Of a DNA stretch of 64,000 bases, positions 35,323 to 45,081 are shown piece after piece. The notes under the pieces were generated by a model. The model did not search any database, was not told where the DNA came from, and was given only the letters and a program-made list of their open reading frames with translations. Position 1 is the stretch's first letter. Every line of letters begins with the position of its first letter. The DNA comes from Rhizobium sp. 16-488-2b (GTDB lineage Bacteria > Pseudomonadota > Alphaproteobacteria > Rhizobiales > Rhizobiaceae): contig NZ_JAGHMF010000036.1 in NCBI RefSeq assembly GCF_017741815.1, positions 434,001 to 498,000 on the forward strand, written 5' to 3'. Both the position numbers and the translations under genes were made by a program.

Positions 35323-36651
35323 TCAGCCTTTCGTCTTCAGGTAGGCGTCGCGCACGTCGGATACGGCGTTGGCGTGCGAAGAGAAGCCTTCGTACAGCGC
35401 AAGTTTATGAGCATGCGCGGCGAACTCGGGATAAGCAGGTGCCGTGACGTAGCCGATCGAGCTGCGCTTGACGAAGTCGGTCACCGAAAGCGGGCCATAG
35501 GTGCGGGCCCATCGGCTGGTCGGCAGAACGGCGTTCGGGCCCAGGCAGAAATTGCCGATGCTGACGGGCGTGTGCGGTCCGAGCAGGATCTCGGCGGCCT
35601 CGGTGATGTGGCCGAGATGCGCGAAGGCGTCGGTGGAGAGAATTTCCAGGTGTTCGGGCGCATAGGCGTTGACGAAGGCGTAGCTCTCCTCGATCGAGGA
35701 GGTCAGCACGACGCCGCCGCACTTTCCTGTCAGCACCGTCTTGGAAAAGCCGACGCGCTGTTCCGTCATCCGGCCCCAATGCTCCGGGAGCGCCGCGATG
35801 GCTTCTTCCGCAACACGGCGGCTGTGGGTGACGAGATAGGCGGACGAATCCGGGCCGTGCTCGGCTTCGATCAGGAGGTCGAGTGCTGCAAGACCGCCAT
35901 GCACGGTGTCATCGGCGAAGATCATCGCCTCGGAAGGGCCGGCCGGCAGGCCTGTGTCGATCACGCCGGAGAGGAGGCGTTTCGCGGCGACGACCCACGG
36001 GCTGCCCGGTCCGACAATCTTGAGCGCCGGCTTGATCGTTTCCGTGCCGTAGGCGACTGCGGCAACGGCCTGCGCGCCGCCAACCTTGTAGACGGTGTTG
36101 ACCCCGGCAAGACGGGCCGCGACCAATGTTGCGGCATCAACGCTTCCATCCGGCGCCGGCGGGGTGACGATCGCAAGGTTCGGCACGCCGGCAACCACGG
36201 CCGGAACCGAGGTCATCATCGTGACCGAGGGGAAGGAGCCCTTTCCGCGCGGCACGTAGAGCGCGACGGACTGGATCGGCGTGAAGCGGTCGCCGGCGAA
36301 GGCGCCCGGGCGAATTTCCTTCAGCCACATGGCCTCGGGTTTCTGCTCCTCGTGGAAGGTGCGGATGTTCGATATGCCGAACTTGATCGCCTCGATGACG
36401 TCGTCCTCGACGAGCTTGAAGGCAGCATCGAACTCGGCCTCGGTCACCTGGATCGAGCTCTCCGACACGTCCGCCTTGTCAAGCTCGCGGCCGAAGCGCG
36501 CAACGGCCCGGTCGCCTTCCGTGCGAACCGCCTCGAGGATCGGGCCCACCTTCTCGATAAAGCCGGAGATGTCGGTCTCCGATCGGCGAAGCAGAGCCGA
36601 TTTCTCGTCTGAAGAAAGCTTCGAATATTCGTAAAAGGAGACTTCAGTCAT
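35323..36651 (-). CDS. hpsN: Histidinol-dehydrogenase-like protein, HpsN-like
   Basis: A 442-aa protein of the HisD family (KVGGAQAVAAVAYG, VGPGSPWVVAAKRLL, DTGLPAGPSEAMI, EAEHGPDSSAYLV). At the position of the E. coli HisD zinc ligand Gln-259 this protein has Glu (IEAEHGPDS), a sign of a different substrate. HpsN, a HisD homologue, oxidises DHPS through sulfolactaldehyde to sulfolactate. No other his gene is present. The start ATG 36651 gives the family length; the 20 extra upstream residues are not family-like. Alternatively another polyol oxidoreductase. Confidence 0.65.
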   Translation of the reverse strand: MTEVSFYEYSKLSSDEKSALLRRSETDISGFIEKVGPILEAVRTEGDRAVARFGRELDKADVSESSIQVTEAEFDAAFKLVEDDVIEAIKFGISNIRTFHEEQKPEAMWLKEIRPGAFAGDRFTPIQSVALYVPRGKGSFPSVTMMTSVPAVVAGVPNLAIVTPPAPDGSVDAATLVAARLAGVNTVYKVGGAQAVAAVAYGTETIKPALKIVGPGSPWVVAAKRLLSGVIDTGLPAGPSEAMIFADDTVHGGLAALDLLIEAEHGPDSSAYLVTHSRRVAEEAIAALPEHWGRMTEQRVGFSKTVLTGKCGGVVLTSSIEESYAFVNAYAPEHLEILSTDAFAHLGHITEAAEILLGPHTPVSIGNFCLGPNAVLPTSRWARTYGPLSVTDFVKRSSIGYVTAPAYPEFAAHAHKLALYEGFSSHANAVSDVRDAYLKTKG

Positions 36652-36809
36652 TGTGCACGTAACCTTGTTGGCGTCTTGGGCAAGCGCCGGCGAAAACCCA
36701 GCAATGGGCACAGCTTCGCCGCCGATGTCCGTTCGATCGGCTGTCTACTCAAACCAGTGGCTCAGGTCGAGGATTGATGTTCCGCTTTATTTATTTTGAC
36801 CGAATGAAA

Positions 36810-36823
36810 CATGTATATACATG
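36810..36823. promoter_or_regulatory. Perfect palindrome, candidate HutC/GntR operator
   Basis: CATGTATATACATG, a perfect 14-bp palindrome centred on GTATATAC, about 160 bp upstream of the hpsN-like start. Confidence 0.6.
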
Positions 36824-36881
36824 CCATGTCAACGCACTTTACGCCGAGAATTGTGCGCCGCAACTGATACCCGATCACGCG

Positions 36882-37652
36882 TCAGATGGAAGCGAGGAAA
36901 CCGCCATCGACAGGCAGGCAATGGCCGGTGATATAGCCCGCCGCATCGCTGGCGAGGAACACGACGGCGCCCCCGAGATCGGCTGCTTCGCCAAAGCGGC
37001 GCTGGGGGATCCTTGCCAGCATGCGCGCCTGCCAGTCCTCGTCCTCATAAAAGCCGTCGGTCATCGCTGTCCTGAAATAGCCAGGCGCGATTGCGTTCAC
37101 CCGGATACCGGCCTCTGCCCATTCGGCGGCGAGCGCACGTGTCATCCCGAGCAGGCCGGATTTGGATGAGCCGTAGGGAACGGCAGTGGGTACGCCGACA
37201 AAGGACGTCAGCGAGCAGAGATTGATGATGCTGCCGCCGGTCTCCTGCTTGGACATGCGCTTCGCCGCCGCCTGCGACCAGAAGAATGCGCCCTTGAGAT
37301 TGGTTCCGACAATGCGGTCCCACAGCGCTTCGTCCACATCCAGCGAAGGCGAGACCTGCTCGATGCCGGCATTGTTGACGAGGATGTCGATCCCGCCGGT
37401 CAGAGCGCAGGCGTGTTCCAGCGCGGCGTCGATCGAGGTAAGGTCGCTGACATCCTGCGCGACGGCGATGCAGTGCACACCCCGGCCTTCAACCTTTGCC
37501 TTCGTATCCTGCAGCGACGCCAACTCTCTCGCCGTTATGCAAAGGTCCGCGCCCGCATCCGCCAGCGCAAGGGCGATCGCCTGGCCAAGGCCGCGACTGG
37601 CGCCGGTCACGACGGCGACCCGCCCCTTCAGATTGAATGAATGTCCGGACAT
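36882..37652 (-). CDS. hpsO: Short-chain dehydrogenase/reductase, HpsO-like
   Basis: A 256-aa SDR. The NAD motif is TGASRGLGQAIA, then NNAG, the catalytic Ser in CSLTS and the YGSSK pair. In DHPS catabolism HpsO is an SDR acting with HpsN and HpsP. ATG 37652 follows GGAGGGATC; the longer frame is rejected. It is the first gene of the dehydrogenase block on the minus strand. Confidence 0.7.
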   Translation of the reverse strand: MSGHSFNLKGRVAVVTGASRGLGQAIALALADAGADLCITARELASLQDTKAKVEGRGVHCIAVAQDVSDLTSIDAALEHACALTGGIDILVNNAGIEQVSPSLDVDEALWDRIVGTNLKGAFFWSQAAAKRMSKQETGGSIINLCSLTSFVGVPTAVPYGSSKSGLLGMTRALAAEWAEAGIRVNAIAPGYFRTAMTDGFYEDEDWQARMLARIPQRRFGEAADLGGAVVFLASDAAGYITGHCLPVDGGFLASI

Positions 37653-37698
37653 GTGATCCCTCCGATGTTGCGCCGAGGAAAGCATCTTTCCGCGATCA

Positions 37699-37710
37699 TA
37701 TCTATACATA
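37699..37710. promoter_or_regulatory. Candidate GntR operator upstream of the SDR gene
   Basis: TATCTATACATA; its complement is TATGTATAGATA, which matches nine of the first bases of the site at 32014. It lies 47 bp before the SDR start. Confidence 0.45.
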
Positions 37711-37737
37711 TAACGGTCGTGGATGATGGCGCCGCTG

Positions 37738-38541
37738 TCACTGGCCTTCGTCGGGGATGTTCAGCAGATGTCCGCAGGCCTTGCAATGCACGGCGTCGGC
37801 ATCATGGCGCTGCAGGCCGCATTGCGGGCAAGGGAAGTTCACCTTGTAGGGTCGAACGACCGCCTGCGCGAGGCGGACGAAGAGCGAAATGCCGACGATC
37901 ATGGTGACGATCGATGTCAGTTTTCCCATGACGCCTGGCAAGGTGATATCACCAAAGCCTGTCGTCGTGACCGTCGCCACGGTGAAATAGAGGGCATCCA
38001 CGAAGCCTTCCCATCCGCCCTGGCCGTAGAAGAATGTCGTGTAGACGAAGCCGGTGACGATGAAGAGGAAAACCACGAGGTTGACGCAGGCGCGCACGAC
38101 GTCCAGCAGATGCGCGCAGCCAAGCCGCCGCAACCCCTCCTTCAGAAATGGGCTGTTGCCGATCGCCCAAATCCGCATGGCCCGCAGGAAGGTGAAGTTG
38201 AAGAGCAAGTCCGGGAGCAGCAGTGTCGCCAGGATGAAGAGATCGATCCAGCTCATCGGGCGCTTCACGAAGGTCTTTACGCTGCCGGCGACGATGGCCT
38301 GGGCGATCAGCTCGATCGCCACCCACACGGCAATCATATAGTCGATGATGAGGTAGGAAGGCCCGGTCCGCAGATATGGGCCGAACAGGAAGAAGGCCAG
38401 AATGGCGAGGTCCACAAAGGCAAGCAGACCCTGCAGCTGAAGCGAACGGATATCCCTTCCGCGCTGCAGCCAGTTCAGTTGCTTTCGGAGTGTCTTGACG
38501 ATGCCGACTGCATCGCCTGAATCGGTATGCGCGTTGCTCAT
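37738..38541 (-). CDS. Potassium-channel-like membrane protein with C-terminal zinc ribbon
   Basis: A 267-aa integral membrane protein with about five or six helices. The pore loop and selectivity filter are VTTTGFGDIT (residues 191-200) flanked by helices, as in two- or six-helix K+ channels. S4-like arginines are weak (LRAMRIWAIG). A CxxC-N11-CxxC zinc ribbon follows at Cys-238, 241, 253, 256 (CPQCGLQRHDADAVHCKACG). The combination suggests gating or assembly by metal; this is inference. It is monocistronic. Confidence 0.75.
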   Translation of the reverse strand: MSNAHTDSGDAVGIVKTLRKQLNWLQRGRDIRSLQLQGLLAFVDLAILAFFLFGPYLRTGPSYLIIDYMIAVWVAIELIAQAIVAGSVKTFVKRPMSWIDLFILATLLLPDLLFNFTFLRAMRIWAIGNSPFLKEGLRRLGCAHLLDVVRACVNLVVFLFIVTGFVYTTFFYGQGGWEGFVDALYFTVATVTTTGFGDITLPGVMGKLTSIVTMIVGISLFVRLAQAVVRPYKVNFPCPQCGLQRHDADAVHCKACGHLLNIPDEGQ

Positions 38542-38714
38542 GCGCCAGAACTATCAATCGCTTTCAGCTTTTCAACCGCCAAGCTGGACGGAGATAGAAT
38601 CTGGGCGGCAACATACGGCAACTGCAACGTGTAGTTTGCCTTGATCCTGCCACGCTGGCGACATTTGGGTGTTACATGCGCGTAGTATCCCTCCTTGCAA
38701 CAAAGGAGTGTGCC

Positions 38715-38924
38715 ATGCAGGACATGACCATGTCGGAAGTGTTGAGGGATCCGATGATCCGCCAGATGCTGCGGGCCGATCGGATCAGCCTCGGCGTTTT
38801 CGCCGAATTGCTCGAAACGGCGGCCAAAAAGCGCGCGCATGCCTTTTCCGCAAACAGAACGGCCGCGTTTTGCGCCGGCATGCGTGCCGAAAAGGCTGAA
38901 ACACAGGCCAAGACGGCGTCTTGA
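38715..38924 (+). CDS. Small conserved-looking hypothetical protein
   Basis: A 69-aa basic, helical protein beginning MQDMTMSEVLRDPMIRQMLR. AAAGGAG sits 6 nt before the ATG at 38715. The C-terminus is Ala/Lys-rich. The N-terminal half suggests a protein-binding helix. No family is recognised. A terminator follows at 38992. Confidence 0.65.
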   Translation: MQDMTMSEVLRDPMIRQMLRADRISLGVFAELLETAAKKRAHAFSANRTAAFCAGMRAEKAETQAKTAS

Positions 38925-38991
38925 GCCACGGTCTACCGACGCCCGGTTTCGGGCGTTGAAAGCTACTTCATCGCATAATCGAAAGTTATGG

Positions 38992-39020
38992 ACCCGTCCC
39001 TGCCCCGTAGGGACGGGTTT
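38992..39020 (+). terminator. Terminator of the small plus-strand gene
   Basis: Perfect 10-bp arms ACCCGTCCCT and AGGGACGGGT (38992-39001 and 39009-39018) with a 7-nt loop, then a short T-run. Confidence 0.7.
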
Positions 39021-39187
39021 ACCGATCCGTAACCCCACGGACCACGGTGTTTGGGACCGCTGTCCGTTTGATGGCATTGCTTCATGTTGCCATGCAACTG
39101 AAAGTACGTTGCTTGGTTAGCTGGTAAGGTTACCAGCCGCGCGATGGGGACAATACATGCCTTGAAGGCAATACTGCCTGCCAAAGC

Positions 39188-39221
39188 CTTGCATCCACCG
39201 TTCTGAGCCGACGGATGCAAG
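39188..39221 (-). terminator. Hairpin at the end of the importer operon
   Basis: Arms CTTGCATCC and GGATGCAAG, 23 nt after the stop of the ABC ATPase gene. The T-run on the minus strand is weak. Confidence 0.5.
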
Positions 39222-39243
39222 ATCTTGTTCGTGGCGTTGCAGT

Positions 39244-40308
<1,065 letters not shown>

Positions 40309-40332
40309 AGAATTCCTCCCTGTGAGACCTGC

Positions 40333-41853
40333 TCAACGCTTGCTGCGCACGCGAAGTGCCAGATATGGCTTGCCCGGCAGCTCGACGCCGAATGCCGCAT
40401 CCGCCTTGCCGCCGCGCACGATCGCGCCGTGGCGTGTCGGATGCGGGATCGGTGCTTCTACCTTCTTGGCGGGTGTGATCGTCATGTTCCACGTGTCGAT
40501 GATGTCGACCTCATAGTTGTCGCCGTCTTTCGGGAAGCCCGAGGACCAGACGACGGGCTGATGCTCGCCGAGATAGATGTAGCGCAAGTCGGTGCTGCCA
40601 TCACGCACGCCGGAAACGCGGGTCCACGGCCATTCGCCGACGGCGCCCATGGGATCCAGACCGTGTGTCACGTCCTGCTCCAGGAGGTCACGGAAGAAGC
40701 CGATGCGCTTCCACGCTTCGCCACGCAGCTCGCCGCCCTTGGCCCACCAGATTAGGTCATCGGGATGCGAATAGGTCTCGCCGTGGCCTGCATAGCCGCC
40801 GCGCGTCACGGTGATCCAGAAGCGGTGCACCAGTTCCTGCGCCGTCAGGTTGCCCCAGCACTGAACAATGTTGCCTTCATACTCCGGCTCGTCGTTGACG
40901 ACGGGTTTGCCATAGGCGTCGCGCCAGGTCTGCGTCAGCTTGACGTCGGGGTTCTGAATGCAGGTATGCGTAACCCATGGCTTACGGTGATCGAAGTTCA
41001 TCGATACTTCGCCGTTGTGGATCGACTTCAGGTGCTGGTAGGGATCGTTTTCTTCCAGGATATGGAAGTAACGGTCCCACTGCTCGACCGGCTTGGTGTC
41101 GAGCAGGAAGTCGTATTCGTTGGCGAGCGCCCACCAGACGTTGCGATAGGCCGCAAGACGAGCCGCGAGATAGGCGACATAACGGAAGTCCTGCTCGGCC
41201 GACATGTCGGCATAGCCCCAGCGATCGTAGGGGTGGAACATGATGATGTCGGCTTCGATGCCGAGTGCACAAAGGGCTGCGACCTGCTGTTCGAAATGGC
41301 GGAACATGACCGGGTTCGGACGATCGAAATCTTCCTTGCCGTCGGCGCCATTTTCAAATGAGGGATAGAGCGGTTCGTTGGTGTTATAGGGGTAGTCCTT
41401 TGGGAATACGCCCATGCGGATCTTGTTGAAGCCTGCGGTCTTCAGCGTCTCAAGCGTCTGCGCCTGCATCTCGAGCGGCTGGTGCGTCCAGGCATAGCAG
41501 GTCGTGCCGAAGGAGAGGAACGGCTTGCCGTCGGCATAGGCGAAATGGAACTTGTTGCGCACCCGAACCGGGCCATGGTTGCCCGCAGACGGTGCGGTCG
41601 CTACGAATGCGCCGGTCTTGCCGTTGAGCTCAGCGGTCTGCGAACGCGTCTGGAACGACCATTCGCCTTCGACGTCAGGCATGAAGCGCACGCGATAGAC
41701 GCCATCGCCATCATAAAAGCCCGGCACGCGAACTTCGCGGCTCTTGTGGGTGAAGACGGCATCGAGGCTCACGTCGATATAGGGATTGCCGCCGGACGGG
41801 CCGTTGAAGGCCGCTTCGAACACACCCCATTTTTCGACTGTTGCTGTGGACAT
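40333..41853 (-). CDS. Apiosidase-like glycoside hydrolase (DUF5060/DUF4038/DUF5605 type)
   Basis: A 506-aa protein with no signal peptide. The N-terminal beta domain (1-90, KWGVFEAAFNGPSGGNPYID) is DUF5060-like, followed by a TIM-barrel of the apiosidase-like (DUF4038) group and a C-terminal beta domain (about 420-506). Likely catalytic acids are Glu-246 in WWALANEYDF and Glu-322 in VVNDEPEYEG. It lies inside a sugar-importer operon, so it should hydrolyse an imported glycoside in the cytoplasm. Because the next cluster degrades apiose, an apioside is the favoured substrate. The exact CAZy family is not certain. Confidence 0.7.
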   Translation of the reverse strand: MSTATVEKWGVFEAAFNGPSGGNPYIDVSLDAVFTHKSREVRVPGFYDGDGVYRVRFMPDVEGEWSFQTRSQTAELNGKTGAFVATAPSAGNHGPVRVRNKFHFAYADGKPFLSFGTTCYAWTHQPLEMQAQTLETLKTAGFNKIRMGVFPKDYPYNTNEPLYPSFENGADGKEDFDRPNPVMFRHFEQQVAALCALGIEADIIMFHPYDRWGYADMSAEQDFRYVAYLAARLAAYRNVWWALANEYDFLLDTKPVEQWDRYFHILEENDPYQHLKSIHNGEVSMNFDHRKPWVTHTCIQNPDVKLTQTWRDAYGKPVVNDEPEYEGNIVQCWGNLTAQELVHRFWITVTRGGYAGHGETYSHPDDLIWWAKGGELRGEAWKRIGFFRDLLEQDVTHGLDPMGAVGEWPWTRVSGVRDGSTDLRYIYLGEHQPVVWSSGFPKDGDNYEVDIIDTWNMTITPAKKVEAPIPHPTRHGAIVRGGKADAAFGVELPGKPYLALRVRSKR

Positions 41854-41889
41854 GAAAGATCTCCTCGAAAGACTTTAAATTTCGGTCGC

Positions 41890-42777
41890 TCAGCCTTTGA
41901 CCGCACCAGAAGTGAGGCCGGAGACGAAGTACCGTTGGAAAATGAGATAGACGAGCGTCGCGGGCAGGACCGTCATCACGATGGCGGCGTTCAACTGGCC
42001 GTAATCGCTGGAGAACTGGCCCTGGAAGGACATCAGCCCGAGCGGCAGCGTCCACATGTGCTGGTCCTGAAGAAGCACGAGCGCCATCGCGAATTCGTTC
42101 CAGGTGGACACGAAATCGAGGATGAGGAGCGCAGCCAGAACCGGCAGGCAGACCGGCAGGAAGATGCGCCGGAAGATGGTGAAGTGAGTGGCGCCGTCGA
42201 TGAGTGCTGCCTCGGACAGCTCTTTCGGCAGGCCCTTGAAGAAGCCGTGCAGGATGAAGACCTGGTAGGGAACGCCGAAGGCGATGTAGGGCAGGATGAC
42301 GCCGGGATAGGTGTCGATCAGGCCGAACGAGTTAACCAGCGTGAAGAGCGGCGCCAGCATGACCTGGAATGGGATCATGGTTCCGAAGACGACGATGAGC
42401 AGCAGGAGCTTGCTTACTTTCATCTTGATCTTCGCCAGTGCGTAGGCCGCCATCGCCGACATGGCGAGGCCAAGCGGCACCTTGAAGACGGTGATGATCA
42501 CGCTGTTCATGAACGACTCGGCGAAGTTGCCGCGGCTCCATGCGCTTGCGTAGTTCTCGAAGGCGAACTCGACCGGCGGCATGAACGCGCCGGTGCTTGT
42601 TACCGCCGCCTTCGTCTTCAGCGATGTGAAGACGATGAAGACGAAAGGTGCGAACCAGATAAGCGCGACGATGATCAGCGCGATCCACAGGCCGATCAGG
42701 ACGGGGTCACGGCCGGGCTTGTTCGTGGTGGTGATGGTTTCAGACACAGAGATCGGTCCTGATGATGTCATCGTCAT
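41890..42777 (-). CDS. Carbohydrate ABC importer permease (MalG type)
   Basis: A 295-aa permease with six predicted helices and the MalG EAA loop (KELSEAALIDGATHFTIFRRIFLPVCLP). It carries the N-terminal WFAPFVFIVFTSLK typical of MalG-type subunits. The start overlaps the stop of the MalF-type gene by 1 nt (TAATG). Confidence 0.92.
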   Translation of the reverse strand: MTMTSSGPISVSETITTTNKPGRDPVLIGLWIALIIVALIWFAPFVFIVFTSLKTKAAVTSTGAFMPPVEFAFENYASAWSRGNFAESFMNSVIITVFKVPLGLAMSAMAAYALAKIKMKVSKLLLLIVVFGTMIPFQVMLAPLFTLVNSFGLIDTYPGVILPYIAFGVPYQVFILHGFFKGLPKELSEAALIDGATHFTIFRRIFLPVCLPVLAALLILDFVSTWNEFAMALVLLQDQHMWTLPLGLMSFQGQFSSDYGQLNAAIVMTVLPATLVYLIFQRYFVSGLTSGAVKG

Positions 42778-43673
42778 TATTCGGTGTCCTCATGCTTCTG
42801 CGTCCAGCGCAGGTACGGCACGACGATCGCGATGGTGATCAGCAGCAGGACGACCGAGATGGCGGCGCCGCGACCGAAGTCGAAGATCTGCATCGCCTGC
42901 GTGAAGGCCCAGAGCGCCAGCATCTGCGTGGATTGCGCCGGTCCGCCGCCGGTGAGGCCGTAGACGATATCGAATGCCTTCAGCGACGAGATGATCGAGA
43001 GAACGAGCACGATCGTCATCGTGGTGCGCAGCGCCGGGAAGGTCACGTGCTTGAAGATCGCCCAGCGGCCGGCGCCGTCGATGCGGGCGGCTTCGATCAG
43101 CGTCTGCGACACGTTCTGAAGGCCGGCGAGGAACAGCACCATCGAGAAGCCGACGGACTGCCAGAGATAGGCGACGAAGACCGAGTAGAGCGCGATGTTC
43201 TTGTCGCCGAGCCAATCCTTGATCCACATCTGCAGACCCATATTGGTCATGAGCTGGCTGAACAGGCCGAAGAAGGGATCGTACATCCACTTCCACATCG
43301 TCGCGACCGCGATCGGCGCGATGATGACGGGGAGGTAGAAGATGGCGCGAAACGTGTTGCGGCCGAAGATCTTCTGATTGAGCGTCAGCGCGAGAAGAAG
43401 GCCGACCATCGGCGGGAAGGCCACCGACATGATGGTCCAGATGACCGTGTTCTTGAAGGCGACCCAGAACACCGGATCGCGCGCGAAGATGTACTGGTAG
43501 TTCGCCAGACCGACGAATGGGCGTTGCGGATCCAGTCCGTTCCATTTCTGGAAGCTGAGGACCACGACGTTCAGCATCGGGTAGAGCGCGAAGACCGCGT
43601 AGATCGCCATGGCAGGCGCGAGCAACAGGAGCGCCTGGAAGCGCGGGTCGTGTGTTCGATTTTTCAGTGACAT
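42777..43673 (-). CDS. Carbohydrate ABC importer permease (MalF type)
   Basis: A 298-aa permease with six helices and an EAA loop (QTLIEAARIDGAGRWAIFKHVTFPALR). It partners the MalG-type subunit. It is separated from the upstream binding-protein gene by a strong hairpin that probably lowers its expression relative to the binding protein. Confidence 0.92.
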   Translation of the reverse strand: MSLKNRTHDPRFQALLLLAPAMAIYAVFALYPMLNVVVLSFQKWNGLDPQRPFVGLANYQYIFARDPVFWVAFKNTVIWTIMSVAFPPMVGLLLALTLNQKIFGRNTFRAIFYLPVIIAPIAVATMWKWMYDPFFGLFSQLMTNMGLQMWIKDWLGDKNIALYSVFVAYLWQSVGFSMVLFLAGLQNVSQTLIEAARIDGAGRWAIFKHVTFPALRTTMTIVLVLSIISSLKAFDIVYGLTGGGPAQSTQMLALWAFTQAMQIFDFGRGAAISVVLLLITIAIVVPYLRWTQKHEDTE

Positions 43674-43726
43674 GGGTATCTGCTCCGCGCGACGTGTGTC
43701 TGGCGAGTGGCATTGGATTGAGCGGT

Positions 43727-43756
43727 GGTCGGTCCCAGCGAGGTGTGGGACCGACC
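43727..43756 (-). terminator. Intercistronic hairpin after the sugar-binding-protein gene
   Basis: Perfect 11-bp arms GGTCGGTCCCA and TGGGACCGACC with an 8-nt loop, between the binding-protein and MalF-type genes. It has no T-run, so it is more likely an mRNA stabiliser that raises the binding-protein level. Confidence 0.7.
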
Positions 43757-43772
43757 AATGTCCTGGGAGGAC

Positions 43773-45011
43773 TTAGGTGCGACCGGCGATGAACGTCTGC
43801 AGCTGCTTTGCTGCATCGGCCGGTTCGGTGTTGCCGGCTGCGACGTCGTTGATCACGCGGAAATACTCGGTCGTGACGTCAAGCGGGAAGGCCTGGTCGC
43901 CGTTCATGTAGACCTTGCCGTAGGTCTTGAAGACATCCAGCCATTCGGCTTCCAGCGGCTTCTGGTTCGCGTACTGGACGTTCTTGTTGACCGATGTCGA
44001 GCTGATCTGGCCGACGAGATCCTGCTGGACCTTGGTCGACAGGAAGTAGTCGAGGAACTTCGCGGCGAGATCCGGATGCGGGCTCTTGGTGCTGATGTAG
44101 TTGTACTCGGCAAAACCGTAGAGGCGCTGCGTGTTGGTCGGGAACGGGAACATGCCGTAGTCGTCGAGGTTGGCGCCGCTGGTTTCCAGCTGGCTGACCA
44201 GCCAGTCGCCTTCGAGCATCATCGCCGCGCGTCCTGCCGTGAACAGGCTATAGGACTGCTTGTTGTCGATGCCCATGAAAGGCTGCAGCGTATAATCCTT
44301 CGTCCACTTGGCGAATTCGGTGAAGGCGTCGGTGGCGCAAGGCTCCGTGGACCAGTCCGCCTTCATGGCCTTCAGCGCGTCGTGCTTTTCGGCACCGCAT
44401 TTCGTTTCCAGGATGACGTCCATCAGGCGCATGACATGCCAGTTGACCGATCCGCCGAAGGTGAAGGCGGGAATGCCGGCAGCTTTCAGTTTTTCGGCGT
44501 CGGCCAGAAACTCTTCATAGGTCTTCGGCTCTTCGGTGATGCCGGCCTGCTGGAACAGCTTCTTGTTGTAATAGACAGCTTCGCCCTTGAAGGTGAAGGG
44601 AACGCCATGCTTGCCACCCGGATAGAGGTCTGCGAATGCGGCAGCAGCCGGCAGCAGCTCATCGTTCCACTTGTATTCGGTGTAATATTTGTCGAGCGGC
44701 GCCGAGAGGCCAGCCTTTACATATTCGCCGCCCAGGCCAAGCCCTGCCCAGCTGAAGTAGATGTCGGGGCCCTTGTTCGAGCCGGCCGCGACACGCAGCG
44801 CGGTCTTGTGCTCATCGATGGCGCGCTGAACGATTTCAACCTTGGTGCCGGGATTTGCAGCTTCGAAGTCGGTTGCGACCTTCTTGAGCGCGACGTTGGC
44901 GGCGTTGTTGTCGAAGTTCAGCGTCCAGAGCGTCAGGTCTTCCGCCTTCAGGCTCGTGGCAGTGATCGCGAGCACGGATAGCGTGGCCATGAGTGTAGTC
45001 TTGATCGTCAT
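43773..45011 (-). CDS. Carbohydrate ABC importer substrate-binding protein (SBP family 1)
   Basis: A 412-aa extracellular solute-binding protein with a signal peptide (TTLMATLSVLAITATSLKAEDL). It is MalE-like, with the WTLNFDNNAANVALKKVATDFEAAN start and family-typical GKHGVPFTFKGEAVYYNK. The start MTIKTTLM at 45011 has GGGAGGG upstream and is preferred over the 22-residue longer frame. A ROK regulator diverges from it. Ligand not proven; apioside or other plant oligosaccharide is suggested by context. Confidence 0.9.
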   Translation of the reverse strand: MTIKTTLMATLSVLAITATSLKAEDLTLWTLNFDNNAANVALKKVATDFEAANPGTKVEIVQRAIDEHKTALRVAAGSNKGPDIYFSWAGLGLGGEYVKAGLSAPLDKYYTEYKWNDELLPAAAAFADLYPGGKHGVPFTFKGEAVYYNKKLFQQAGITEEPKTYEEFLADAEKLKAAGIPAFTFGGSVNWHVMRLMDVILETKCGAEKHDALKAMKADWSTEPCATDAFTEFAKWTKDYTLQPFMGIDNKQSYSLFTAGRAAMMLEGDWLVSQLETSGANLDDYGMFPFPTNTQRLYGFAEYNYISTKSPHPDLAAKFLDYFLSTKVQQDLVGQISSTSVNKNVQYANQKPLEAEWLDVFKTYGKVYMNGDQAFPLDVTTEYFRVINDVAAGNTEPADAAKQLQTFIAGRT

Positions 45012-45081
45012 TAAACCCTCCCTTGTGCGGTCCTCTCCGCTAATGTGCACACTCTCGAAAATTCCGATTGGAGTCAAGACT

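Larger units (their letters stand above)
38925..39243. other. Gene-free stretch with two terminators
   Basis: About 320 bp separating the small plus-strand gene from the end of the minus-strand importer operon. A hairpin with 10-bp arms at 38992-39018 (plus) and an inverted repeat at 39188-39221 (minus) are the only features seen. Confidence 0.6.

Noticed and set aside
35323..36651. Histidinol dehydrogenase for histidine synthesis
   Set aside because: No other his gene nearby, dehydrogenase neighbours typical of DHPS oxidation, and Glu instead of Gln at the zinc-ligand position.
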